Part shown: piece after piece, positions 54,645-63,323 of the stretch
Layout: each line of letters starts with the position of its first letter
Position numbering within the stretch: position 1 is the stretch's first letter
DNA from: Modestobacter altitudinis
Lineage (GTDB): Bacteria > Actinomycetota > Actinomycetes > Mycobacteriales > Geodermatophilaceae
DNA length: 64,000 bases
NCBI RefSeq assembly: GCF_005930475.1
Contig: NZ_SJEW01000020.1
Location: 1-64,000 of the forward strand
Direction of reading: 5' to 3'
Program-made: the position numbers and the translations under genes
Notes under the pieces: generated by a model
What the model was told of the DNA's origin: nothing
Seen by the model: only the letters and a program-made list of their open reading frames with translations
Database searches by the model: none

Positions 54645-55286
54645 TCAGCCCTCGACGGCCGCGAGGTCGGTCAGCAGCCGCACCGGACGGCGAGGAGCCG
54701 GTCGCCGCGGCACCGGGACGGCCAGGCCGGTGCGCTGCCAGGCCGCCAGCCGGCGGGTGAGCTGCTCGCGGCCGACGATCCGGCGGGTGGCCAGCGGGGC
54801 GAAGCCCATCCGGGAGAAGAAGCGCTGACGTTCGGCGTCGGAGCCGGTCACCGCGGCCACGACGTGGTCGGCCCCGGTCTCCGCGGCGTAGCCGGCCGCC
54901 GCCGCCAGCAGTGCGACGCCGGTCCCCCGGCGCCGGTGGTCCCGGTGGACGACGAACCAGTCGATGGTCACCCGGGGTGTGCCGAGTACCGCCGGGAGCG
55001 GGTCGGTGCCGAGCACCGCCAGCCCGATCGCCCCGGTACCACCCGCGGCCGGGAGCGGGGCTGGCGCGACGGCCAGCACCACCCGGTGGCCGGGGTCCTC
55101 GAGCAGCTGCCGGAAGCCGGCCGCCACTGCTCCTCCCGGCGTCTGACCGGTCAGCACGCGCTCGTAGCCGGCGTCGGCCTGGTGCTGACGGACCAGGCCG
55201 AGCACCGCTGCGAGGTCGTCGGGACGTGCGGTCCGCGTCGACACCCGGGACCGAGCTGCGCTGCTGACATCCTCGTGCACCGGCAC
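54645..55286 (-). CDS. GNAT family N-acetyltransferase
   Basis: A 213-aa acetyltransferase with RTARPDDLAAVLGLVRQHQADAGYERVL, TIDWFVVHRDHRRRGTGVALLAAAAGYA (acetyl-CoA-binding R/Q-x2-G-x-G/A type loop) and FFSRMGFAPLATRRIVG. The C-terminal 50 residues are basic and Pro-rich. I take the GTG at 55286 as start because GAGGAGG precedes it and earlier residues look non-conserved. Substrate unknown. Confidence 0.85.
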   Translation of the reverse strand: MPVHEDVSSAARSRVSTRTARPDDLAAVLGLVRQHQADAGYERVLTGQTPGGAVAAGFRQLLEDPGHRVVLAVAPAPLPAAGGTGAIGLAVLGTDPLPAVLGTPRVTIDWFVVHRDHRRRGTGVALLAAAAGYAAETGADHVVAAVTGSDAERQRFFSRMGFAPLATRRIVGREQLTRRLAAWQRTGLAVPVPRRPAPRRPVRLLTDLAAVEG

Positions 55287-55478
55287 CGGGCCCTCCTCGG
55301 ACGTTTGTACCGAGAGTGTCCGATCACACACGAGGAGTGCCTGTGACGCGCCGACAGGGGGCGTGGCAGCTGCTGTCACAGCGGCGTGTCGCAGAAGGGT
55401 CACAGTGCGTCCCAGCAGGTCGATGTGTGTAACAGGGGTGGGTTACTGTCCCGGCTCAACCAACGGCTGGGAGGTCGA

Positions 55479-56852
55479 GTGACGCACGCGCAGCACCGCG
55501 CCCGAGGGCACGGTGGACGCAGCTCCACCGGAGAGGTACCGGTGGCGCCAGCGACGACCGGCGGACGCGCGGAGCGGTGGCGCTCCGGACGGCGGCCGCT
55601 GGTCCTCGCGTTGCTCGTCGCCGCGTTCGCCATGGCACTGGCCACGCTCGTCCCCGGGATCGCCAGCGCCCAGGGCGAACGACTCGTCGGCACCCTGCAG
55701 ACCAGCCGCAGCGGCCCCATCGAGGGCGTCGAGGTGACCGTCGAGACCGCGACCGGCGAGGAGGTCGCGTCGGTCGAGACCGACGAGGACGGCCGCTTCG
55801 CCATCGACCTGCCCGCGGCCGGGACCTACACCATCAGCCTCGACGAGGACGCGTTGCCCGACGGCGTCGCACTCGGCACCGGCGGTGCGAGCCGCGACGT
55901 CACGGTCGACACCGGGCGGTCCCAGCCGGTGAACTTCGGCCTCGTCGACGGCAGCTCGAACGCCGGCGGCGGCTCCGTCGAGGCCGTCCAGCTGCTGGTC
56001 GACGGCATCCGGTTCGGCCTGCTGATCGCGGTCTGCGCGGTCGGCCTCTCGCTGATCTTCGGCACCACCGGGCTGACCAACTTCGCGCACGGTGAGCTGG
56101 TCACCATCGGCGCGGTCATCGCCTGGTACATCAACGTCCGCGGCGGGATCCCGCTGATCCCGGCCACGGTCATCGCGATGATCGCCGGCGCGGGTGTCGG
56201 CATCCTCAACGAACGAGCTGTGTGGCGGCCGCTGCGCCGCCGCGGCACCGGCCTGGTCGCCGCCCTGGTGGTCTCGATCGGCCTGTCGATGGTGCTGCGC
56301 TACGCCGTGCAGATCGTCTACGGCGGCTTCTCCAACCCCTACGCCGACTACCAGAGCCAGCGGGCCGTCGACTACGGCGTCTTCACCATGACCAACCGGT
56401 CGTTGGCCTCGATCATCATCTCGGTGGTCGTGCTGGTGCTGGTCGCGCTGATGCTGCAGCGCACCAAGATCGGCAAGGCGATGCGCGCGGTGTCCGACAA
56501 CCGCGACCTGGCCGCCTCCTCGGGGATCGACGTCGACCGCGTCATCCTCGTCGTCTGGATGATGGGCGGTGCGCTGGCCACCCTCGGCGGTGTGCTGCTC
56601 GGCCTGTCCGACCAGGTCCAGTGGGACATGGGCTTCCGTCTGCTGCTGCTCATGTTCGCCGGGGTCACCCTGGGCGGGCTCGGCACGGCCTACGGCGCCC
56701 TGATCGGCTCCCTCATCGTCGGTGTGTTCGTGCAGATGTCCACCCTCGTCATCCCCAGTGACGTGAAGTACGTCGGAGGCCTGCTCCTGTTGATCGTCAT
56801 CCTCGTTCTCAGGCCCCAGGGCATCCTGGGCAGCCGGGCCCGGATCGGCTGA
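55479..56852 (+). CDS. livH: Branched-chain amino acid ABC transporter permease LivH with N-terminal extracytoplasmic domain
   Basis: A 457-aa LivH-type permease. Residues 165-457 are the usual membrane domain: LLVDGIRFGLLIAVCAVGLSLIFGTTGLTNFAHGELVTIGA, then IVYGGFSNPY, AMRAVSDNRDLAASSGIDVDRV and GGLGTAYGALIGSLIVG. Unusually, a signal-peptide-like segment at about residues 40-64 (ending ASAQ) precedes a carboxypeptidase-regulatory-like beta-sandwich (RLVGTLQTSRSGPIEGVEVTVETATGEEVASVETDEDGRFAIDLPAAGTYTISLDED, about 68-150). The GTG at 55479 follows GGGAGGT. First gene of livHMGF. Confidence 0.87.
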   Translation: MTHAQHRARGHGGRSSTGEVPVAPATTGGRAERWRSGRRPLVLALLVAAFAMALATLVPGIASAQGERLVGTLQTSRSGPIEGVEVTVETATGEEVASVETDEDGRFAIDLPAAGTYTISLDEDALPDGVALGTGGASRDVTVDTGRSQPVNFGLVDGSSNAGGGSVEAVQLLVDGIRFGLLIAVCAVGLSLIFGTTGLTNFAHGELVTIGAVIAWYINVRGGIPLIPATVIAMIAGAGVGILNERAVWRPLRRRGTGLVAALVVSIGLSMVLRYAVQIVYGGFSNPYADYQSQRAVDYGVFTMTNRSLASIIISVVVLVLVALMLQRTKIGKAMRAVSDNRDLAASSGIDVDRVILVVWMMGGALATLGGVLLGLSDQVQWDMGFRLLLLMFAGVTLGGLGTAYGALIGSLIVGVFVQMSTLVIPSDVKYVGGLLLLIVILVLRPQGILGSRARIG

Positions 56853-56856
56853 CCCG

Positions 56857-57855
56857 ATGTCGGACCTCATCGACGCGTTCCAGGTCGCCGGCAAGGCGTT
56901 CTTCGGCTTCCAGGCGATCTTCTTCGCCCTGCTCGCCATCGGCATCAACGTGCACTTCGGGTACACCGGGCTGCTCAACTTCGGGCAGATCGCCTTCGCC
57001 ATGCTCGGGGGCTTCGGCATCGCCATCTCGGTCAGCCAGTGGGGCCTGAACTTCTGGGTCGGCGTGCTGGTCGGCATCGCGGCGGCCGTCGTGCTCGCCC
57101 TGCTGCTGGGGCTGCCCACCCTGCGGCTGCGGGCGGACTACCTGGCGATCGTCACCATCGCCACGGCGGAGGGGCTGAGACTGCTCTTCCGGTCCGTGTC
57201 GGCCACGCCGGTCACCGGGGGCACCCGGGGCCTGTCGGCCTTCAACACCGACTTCATCGCCCTCGCCCCGTGGGACACCGCCCGCCGCTACAACATCCTG
57301 GGCACCTCGTGGAGCGGCGGCGAGCTGTGGGTCGCCCTCGTCGGGTGGCTGGTCGTGACGGCGTTCAGCCTGCTGGTCTGGCAGCTCATGCGCAGCCCCT
57401 GGGGGCGCGTGGTCAAGGCCATCCGGGAGGACGAGGACGCCGTCCGGGCGCTGGGCAAGAACGTCTACTCCTACAAGATGCAGGCGCTGGTGCTCGGCGG
57501 TGTGATCGGTTCCTTCGGCGGCATGGTCTACGCCATCGGCACCGGGTCGGCGATCCCCGACCAGTACCAGAACGCCAACACCTTCCTGGCCTACGCGGCC
57601 CTGATCCTCGGTGGCGCGGCCCGGGTGCTGGGCCCGGTCATCGGGTCCATGCTGCTGCTGTTCATCCTGCAGTTCGCCGACACCGGCCTGCGGGCGCTGA
57701 TCTCCAACGGCGTCATCCCCGACACGTTGCTCTCCTCCACCGACGTGGCGCAGATCCGCTTCGTCCTGGTCGGGATCGGGCTCATGCTGTTGCTGGTGTT
57801 CCGTCCCCAGGGCATCTTCGGTGACCGACGAGAGGTGATGCTCGATGCCCGCTGA
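56857..57855 (+). CDS. livM: Branched-chain amino acid ABC transporter permease LivM
   Basis: A 332-aa LivM permease, eight or more hydrophobic segments, with INVHFGYTGLLNFGQIAFAMLG, RADYLAIVTIATAEGLRLLFRS, VIREDEDAVRALGKN-type EAA loop (AIREDEDAVRALGKNVYSYKM) and VFRPQGIFGDRREVM at the end. It starts 4 bp after the livH stop and overlaps livG by 11 bp. It forms the translocation pore with LivH. Confidence 0.93.
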   Translation: MSDLIDAFQVAGKAFFGFQAIFFALLAIGINVHFGYTGLLNFGQIAFAMLGGFGIAISVSQWGLNFWVGVLVGIAAAVVLALLLGLPTLRLRADYLAIVTIATAEGLRLLFRSVSATPVTGGTRGLSAFNTDFIALAPWDTARRYNILGTSWSGGELWVALVGWLVVTAFSLLVWQLMRSPWGRVVKAIREDEDAVRALGKNVYSYKMQALVLGGVIGSFGGMVYAIGTGSAIPDQYQNANTFLAYAALILGGAARVLGPVIGSMLLLFILQFADTGLRALISNGVIPDTLLSSTDVAQIRFVLVGIGLMLLLVFRPQGIFGDRREVMLDAR

Positions 57856-58872
57856 GCCCACGGCCCACGGCGCGCACGCTGCCCGACCCGACGAGAACCC
57901 GGCGGCGGAGTCCGCGGGGCGGGTACCCCAGCGGCTCGCCCAGGCGGCCCTCAAGGACCTCCCCTGGGAGGTCGGGGTGGCCAAGCCGGACCCGGCGATC
58001 GTGGTCGACAAGGTCACCCGGTCCTTCGGTGGTCTGACCGCGGTGTCCGTCGACCACCTGGAGGTGCAGCGGGGTGGCATCACCGGGCTGATCGGCCCCA
58101 ACGGTGCCGGCAAGACCACGCTGTTCAACCTGCTCACCGGGTTCGACCAGCCCAACACCGGCACCTGGTCCTTCGACGGCCGTGACCTGGGCAAGCTCTC
58201 CCCGCACCAGGTGGCCCGGCTCGGCGTCGTCCGGACCTTCCAGCTCACCAAGGCGCTGTCCCGGCTCACCGTGCTGCAGAACATGCTGCTCGGCGCACAG
58301 AACCAGCGCGGCGAGAGCTTCCTGCGGGCCCTGGTGCCCGGCGGATGGCGCTCGCAGGAGAGGGAGAACACCGAGCGGGCCATGGACCTGCTCCGGCGGT
58401 TCAAGCTCGACGCGAAGAAGGACGACTTCGCCGGCATCCTGTCCGGTGGTCAACGCAAGCTGCTGGAGATGGCCCGCGCGCTGATGAGCGACCCGAAGGT
58501 CGTCATGCTCGACGAGCCGATGGCCGGGGTGAACCCGGCGCTCACCCAGAGCCTGCTCGGGCACGTCAAGGACCTCCGCGAGGAGGGGATGACGGTCATC
58601 TTCGTCGAGCACGACATGGACGTCGTCCGCGACATCAGCGACTGGGTCGTGGTCATGGCCGCCGGCAAGATCATCGCCGAGGGCCCGCCGGAGTCGATCA
58701 GCCAGAACAAGGCCGTCGTCGACGCCTACCTCGGCGCCCACCACGACGCGCCGCTGACCGTCGAGGAGGAGGACCGCGTCCTGGCCGAGGTCGACGCCTC
58801 GCTCGGCCGGGAGGACGGGCGGTCATCGGGCCGGCCCGGCACCGACGAGATCAGCAGCGACGGGAGCACCCG

Positions 58873-58876
<4 letters not shown>
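57845..58876 (+). CDS. livG: Branched-chain amino acid ABC transporter ATP-binding protein LivG
   Basis: A 343-aa ABC ATPase: Walker A GPNGAGKTTLF, Q-loop in VRTFQLTKALSRLTVL, signature LSGGQRKLLEMARALM, Walker B KVVMLDEPMAGVNP, H-loop VEHDMD. The N-terminal ~50 residues and the C-terminal ~40 acidic residues are extensions beyond the usual 255-aa LivG. Its stop overlaps the livF ATG (ATGA). Confidence 0.93.
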
Positions 58877-59724
<848 letters not shown>

Positions 59725-59732
59725 ACGAAGGA

Positions 59733-59783
59733 CCTCGGTGCCCCCCGGACCGCGCACGCTCGGCCCGGGGCCCTGCACCGAGG
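59733..59783 (+). terminator. Terminator of the liv operon
   Basis: A hairpin with perfect 9-bp outer stem CCTCGGTGC (59733-59741) / GCACCGAGG (59775-59783) and a G/C-rich inner part with further pairing. It lies 9 bp after the livF stop. Confidence 0.7.
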
Positions 59784-59786
59784 CCG

Positions 59787-59822
59787 GGACGGCGCCGCTC
59801 CCCTGGTGGGACGGCGCCGTCC
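59787..59822 (-). terminator. Terminator for the convergent minus-strand small-gene pair
   Basis: A perfect 11-bp stem GGACGGCGCCG (59787-59797) / CGGCGCCGTCC (59812-59822). Each arm contains the self-palindrome CGGCGCCG. It lies 14 bp from the stop of the 59836-60261 gene, opposite the liv terminator. Confidence 0.65.
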
Positions 59823-59835
59823 GTCGTCCCGGGGG

Positions 59836-60261
59836 TCAGCCCAGCACGGCCCAGGCGCTCACCACGACGTTCACGGTGGCCGCGGCCACCCGCACGTCGT
59901 CGGCGCGCAGCAGCCGCGCGTACGCCGCCCGGTCGAAGCCGGCGCCCAGCACCCGGTGCTGCGGTACCGCGACCAGCCCGGTCACCGCCAGCACCACCGC
60001 CAGGCACACGGCGCTGGCGACCAGTGCGGGCACCACGACGCCCGCCGGCCGCCCCGCCAGCAACCAGCCGGTGGTCCCCAGCTGGCCGGCGAACAACGGT
60101 CCGACCACCCGGGCGATCCGCCGCGAGTGGCTGCTCTCGTACTCGGCGAACGAGCCGTGCGGCACCGCGGCGAACTGCGGGTACACCAGCGCCCGCACGG
60201 TCCACTGGAAGCCCGCGTAGCCCCCCACGAGCAGCAGGTGCGCCACCGCCACCGCGCTCAC
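59836..60261 (-). CDS. Small hypothetical membrane protein
   Basis: A 141-aa protein with four hydrophobic segments (AVAHLLLVGGYAGFQWTV, VVGPLFAGQLGTTGWLLAG, VVVPALVASAVCLAVVLAV, VRVAAATVNVVVSAWAVLG). The PQFAAVPHGSFAEYESSHSRRIARV loop between the first two helices looks conserved-like and could be functional. I do not recognise a named family with confidence. The GTG start overlaps the stop of the upstream small gene (GTGA). Confidence 0.65.
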   Translation of the reverse strand: MSAVAVAHLLLVGGYAGFQWTVRALVYPQFAAVPHGSFAEYESSHSRRIARVVGPLFAGQLGTTGWLLAGRPAGVVVPALVASAVCLAVVLAVTGLVAVPQHRVLGAGFDRAAYARLLRADDVRVAAATVNVVVSAWAVLG

Positions 60262-60587
60262 GCGGGGCGCGCCCGACGGCCGGCCCGCTTCCCACGCCAG
60301 GCGAGGCTCTGCGCGTCGAGCTGCTGCAGCAGCGGGTCGCCCTCCGCCGCGATCCGCTCGGCCAGGGCCACCGCGGCATCGAGCTGGTCGTCGTCGAGCT
60401 GGGCGAAGGCCGGGGACCGGCGGCGGTCCAGGACGTCGTACCAGCGACCCTGGACGGCGTGGTCGAGGACGATCCGGCCGAAGCAGTGGTCGGCCGTGAC
60501 CACCCACCGCTCGACGCGGGCCCGCCGGGGCAGCTCGTCGAGCACCAGCTCGCGGTAGCGGGACAGCTGTCGCGCGCGGTCGGCCAC
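60258..60587 (-). CDS. Conserved hypothetical protein
   Basis: A 109-aa soluble protein with YRELVLDELPRRARVERWVVTADHCFGRIVLDHAVQGRWYDVLD, a pattern seen in small actinobacterial proteins of unknown function. A basic C-terminus (GKRAGRRARPA) overlaps the next gene start. GTG at 60587. The coupling with the membrane protein suggests a two-gene unit. Confidence 0.7.
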   Translation of the reverse strand: MADRARQLSRYRELVLDELPRRARVERWVVTADHCFGRIVLDHAVQGRWYDVLDRRRSPAFAQLDDDQLDAAVALAERIAAEGDPLLQQLDAQSLAWRGKRAGRRARPA

Positions 60588-60710
60588 CGGACGAGTCTGC
60601 GGTGCCCGCGCAGACCTCGCTCCCCGTGCCCCGGACAGCACTGCGGCCCAGCACCCTGGTGGGGTGCCGGGCCGCAGCCTGGAGCGGGGTGTCACATGCC
60701 AATCAGGAGA

Positions 60711-62051
60711 TCAGCGCTGGGGGCCGACACCGTTCGTGTTGAGGCCCTGGATGATCCGCGAGGACTCCTCGAACCCGATGACGATGATCGCGTCGGGGCT
60801 GAACTCGGTCATCTGCTGCACCTCGGCGTCGTAGTTCGCCGCCTGCGGGTCGTAGATGACGCTCTGGATCGAGTCCTCCGGCAGACCGTCGGAGATCAGG
60901 TTGTTCTTGGTGTTCTCCGCCAGCCCGGTGCCGTAGGGGTCGTTGGTGGCGAGGATGCCGACGGTGTTGTTGCCGTCAGCGCCGATCAGGTCGGCCAGCG
61001 CGCGGGCCTGCAGCAGGTCCGGCGGCGCGGTGCGGAAGTACAGGTTCTGGTCGTTGTACGTCGTGAACTGGTCCGACGTGTTGGCCGGCGAGATCTGCAT
61101 GACGCCGGCCTGGGTGATCGTGTCGATCACGGTCAGGCTGACGCCCGAGGACGCCGCACCGATGATCGCGTTGACACCGGACTGCAGCAGGCGGTCGACG
61201 GTCTGGGTGGCGGTGTCGGTCGACGCGTCGCCCGAGTCACCGGTCACCAGGGTGATCGGCTTGCCGAGCACGCCACCGGCGGCGTTGATGTCGTTGATCG
61301 CCAGCTGGACGCCGGCGACCTCCGGCGGGCCGAGGAAGGCGAGGTTGCCGGTCTCGGGCAGCAGGGTGCCGATGGTCAGCGGGGTTGCGCTGGCCGGCGG
61401 GTTGGCGACCGGGGCGGGGCCGGCGTTCTGGGTGGCGTTGGCCTCGTCACCGGCGATGACGAACTGCGTCTTCGAGTCGTCGATCTTGTTGTCGGTGCCG
61501 AACTGCTGCAGGCCGAAGCTGGCCTGCGCGGGCTCGCCGGCGTCGGTGAAGCTGAGCGGGCCGGAGAAGCCGTCGTAGTCCACGTCGCCGCCGGCCTGGA
61601 TGATCGCCAGGCACGCCGCGAAGTCCGAGCACTTCTCGCCGGTCACGGTCAGGGCGTTGACGTACGGTCCGAAGGCCGTCGCCTGCGTGTTGCCGGCCGC
61701 CTGCGCCGCCAGCGCGATGAGCATGGTGGCGTCGTAGGACTCACCGGCGTAGTTGTAGTCGACCAGCTGGGGGTTCAACTGGAGCAGCCGGTCCTTGAAG
61801 TCGCCGGAGAGCTCCGTCAGCGGCAGGGTGCCCTTCATCCCCGCCAGGGCACCGGTCTCGGTGAAGTCCTCGCCGAGCGCGTTGCCCATGTTGCCGTCGG
61901 TGCCGTAGACGTTGACCTGCTTCTCGCTGCTCGAGCTGCCGCCGTCGTCGCTGCCGCTGTCACCGCTGTCGTCGCTGCCACCACAGGCGGTCAGGGCGAG
62001 CAGGGCGGCACCGGAGAGGGCGGTCGCGCGGGCGATGGTGCCTGTGCGCAT
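60711..62051 (-). CDS. ABC transporter substrate-binding lipoprotein, branched-chain amino acid type, with circularly permuted domain order
   Basis: A 446-aa lipoprotein: signal peptide with lipobox LTAC (Cys23) and an acidic Gly/Ser linker. The next part, about residues 45-200 (QVNVYGTDGNMGNALGEDF to LQQFGTDNKI), is the normal C-terminal half of a LivK-type type I periplasmic-binding protein. A linker (about 200-222, Ala/Pro-rich) then leads to residues 223-446, TPLTIGTLLPETGNLAFLGPPEVAGV to GLNTNGVGPQR, the normal N-terminal half. The gene thus ends where family members continue. It should bind a ligand for LivHMGF, which is encoded convergently nearby. ATG at 62051 is chosen; an ATG at 62102 lacks a proper signal. 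Confidence 0.85.
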   Translation of the reverse strand: MRTGTIARATALSGAALLALTACGGSDDSGDSGSDDGGSSSSEKQVNVYGTDGNMGNALGEDFTETGALAGMKGTLPLTELSGDFKDRLLQLNPQLVDYNYAGESYDATMLIALAAQAAGNTQATAFGPYVNALTVTGEKCSDFAACLAIIQAGGDVDYDGFSGPLSFTDAGEPAQASFGLQQFGTDNKIDDSKTQFVIAGDEANATQNAGPAPVANPPASATPLTIGTLLPETGNLAFLGPPEVAGVQLAINDINAAGGVLGKPITLVTGDSGDASTDTATQTVDRLLQSGVNAIIGAASSGVSLTVIDTITQAGVMQISPANTSDQFTTYNDQNLYFRTAPPDLLQARALADLIGADGNNTVGILATNDPYGTGLAENTKNNLISDGLPEDSIQSVIYDPQAANYDAEVQQMTEFSPDAIIVIGFEESSRIIQGLNTNGVGPQR

Positions 62052-62222
62052 CAAGGAACTCCCAGGGATGTGTGGATCTCGGTGCTGCTCGGCAGGCTGC
62101 ATCGCCTGTCGGGCTGCCGATCAGTGCCGAGAACCTAACCGCCACCTGAGCGCCCGGAGCCGCCCTCGAACGCACCGTGATGGGGTTGTGACCTCGTCGA
62201 CGCGCACCCGCCACATGGACCA

Positions 62223-62264
62223 ACGGCGCGTCACACGGCCGCAACCGACCGTGTGACGCGCCGT
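62223..62264 (-). terminator. Terminator of pdtaR
   Basis: A perfect 16-bp inverted repeat ACGGCGCGTCACACGG (62223-62238) / CCGTGTGACGCGCCGT (62249-62264) with a 10-nt loop, starting 19 bp after the pdtaR stop. No T tract. Confidence 0.75.
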
Positions 62265-62283
62265 GGAGTCCTCCAGCGCTGGG

Positions 62284-62901
62284 TCAGGACCCGGCGGGCC
62301 CACCCGCCGGTGTGGCCTCGTCCGCCGTCTCCGTGGTCAGGATCGCCTGGGCCAGCGCCTTCATCGAGGTGCGCTCGTTCATCGCCGTCCGCTGGATCCA
62401 GCGGAAGGCCTCGGCCTCGGTCATGCCGCGGTCGGCCATCAGCCGGCCCTTGGCCTGCTCGACGACCTTGCGGGCCTCGAGCCGCTCCTTGAGGTCGGTG
62501 ACCTCGGCGTCCAGGGCGTGCATCTCCTGGAACCGGCCGACGGCGACCTCGATCGCCGGGACCAGGTCGTTCTTGGAGAACGGCTTGACAAGGTAGGCCA
62601 TGGCACCGGCGTCGCGGGCCCGCTCCACCAGCTCCCGCTGGCTGAAGGCGGTCAGCACGATGACCGGGGCGATCCGGGCCGCCGCGATCTGCTCCGCCGC
62701 GGCGATCCCGTCGAGGACGGGCATCTGCACGTCGACGATCACGAGGTCGGGGCGGAGTTGCCGGGCCTGGTCGACGGCCGCCTGCCCGTCGCCGACCTCG
62801 GCGACGACGACGTATCCCTCCTCCTCCAGCATCTCCTTGAGGTCGAGGCGGATGAGTGCCTCGTCCTCGGCGATGAGGACACGGGTCGGCTCGCTGCTCA
62901 C
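62284..62901 (-). CDS. pdtaR: Two-component response regulator with ANTAR RNA-binding domain
   Basis: A 205-aa PdtaR-type regulator. The receiver domain has the acidic pair E12-D13, phospho-acceptor D57 (IVDVQMP), TAF and KPF motifs; the C-terminal ANTAR domain has KVVEQAKGRLMADRGMTEAEAFRWIQRTAM. Phosphorylated ANTAR proteins bind tandem-hairpin mRNA leaders and prevent termination. The cognate kinase PdtaS is not in the window. Homologous to Rv1626, which also lies near polA and rpsA in mycobacteria. Confidence 0.94.
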   Translation of the reverse strand: MSSEPTRVLIAEDEALIRLDLKEMLEEEGYVVVAEVGDGQAAVDQARQLRPDLVIVDVQMPVLDGIAAAEQIAAARIAPVIVLTAFSQRELVERARDAGAMAYLVKPFSKNDLVPAIEVAVGRFQEMHALDAEVTDLKERLEARKVVEQAKGRLMADRGMTEAEAFRWIQRTAMNERTSMKALAQAILTTETADEATPAGGPAGS

Positions 62902-62969
62902 GGGGTGAGCCTAGCGACCGCAGCCGGCCACCGGCCGCCGGATAGGCTCATGGTCATCCGGTTGAGCTG

Positions 62970-63043
62970 GCCCCCGTACCCCAATCGGCAGAGGGAGCGG
63001 ATTCAAAACCCGCGCAGTGTGCGTTCGAGTCGCACCGGGGGCA
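62970..63043 (+). tRNA. tRNA with CAA anticodon (Leu-type), short variable loop
   Basis: A 74-nt cloverleaf: acceptor GCCCCCG/CGGGGGC, discriminator A, a 3-bp D stem with leucine-like CGGCAGA loop, anticodon stem GCGGA/CCCGC with an A.C mismatch next to the loop TTCAAAA (anticodon CAA), a 5-nt variable loop GCAGT, and T arm GTGCG-TTCGAGT-CGCAC. The anticodon and D-arm point to leucine, but the long variable arm normal for tRNA-Leu is missing. No CCA is encoded. Confidence 0.7.
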
Positions 63044-63064
63044 CTGAGCAGATGGCGATCCTGA

Positions 63065-63250
63065 CGGACCGCACCGCGGCCAGGAGCGGTACCCGGCCGC
63101 CGCTGAGCCGCTTCGTCGCGGCTGCGCGAGACCCTCCGGGCCTCACTCGCCACGACAGGACAGTCCACCGCCACCAATTGCCGTCCCCGAGGTGTGCTGA
63201 GCCGCTTCGTCGCTCGGTCGCGGGACCCTCCGGGCCCCACTCCTCACGAC
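63065..63250 (+). repeat. Dispersed repeat (ACCCTCCGGG type), two diverged copies
   Basis: Copy one (about 63065-63160) has GACCGCACCGCGGCCAGG, CTGAGCCGCTTCGTCGCG and GACCCTCCGGGCCTCACTC. Copy two (63178-63250) has TTGCCGTCCCCGAGG, CTGAGCCGCTTCGTCGC and GGGACCCTCCGGGCCCCACTC. They share the block order with the iclR-polA repeats. The segment fills the gap between the tRNA and the decarboxylase gene. Confidence 0.7.
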
Positions 63251-63311
63251 ACTGCTCACCCAGCGCGGTCGCCTGCCCTCCCCCGCGCCCGCAACAGGAC
63301 GGCGCAGTCAA

Positions 63312-63317
63312 TACGGT
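63312..63317 (+). promoter_or_regulatory. Likely -10 box (TACGGT) of the decarboxylase gene
   Basis: TACGGT fits TANNNT and ends 6 nt before the GTG at 63324, the same spacing as for the thioesterase gene at 54214. No ribosome-binding site is seen before the GTG, so a leaderless mRNA is likely. Confidence 0.4.
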
Positions 63318-63323
63318 GGCTCC

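Noticed and set aside
62911-63240. 109-aa minus-strand ORF over tRNA-Leu and repeats
   Set aside because: It runs through a tRNA gene and the dispersed repeat, and its Arg/Pro composition reflects the repeat, not a protein family.
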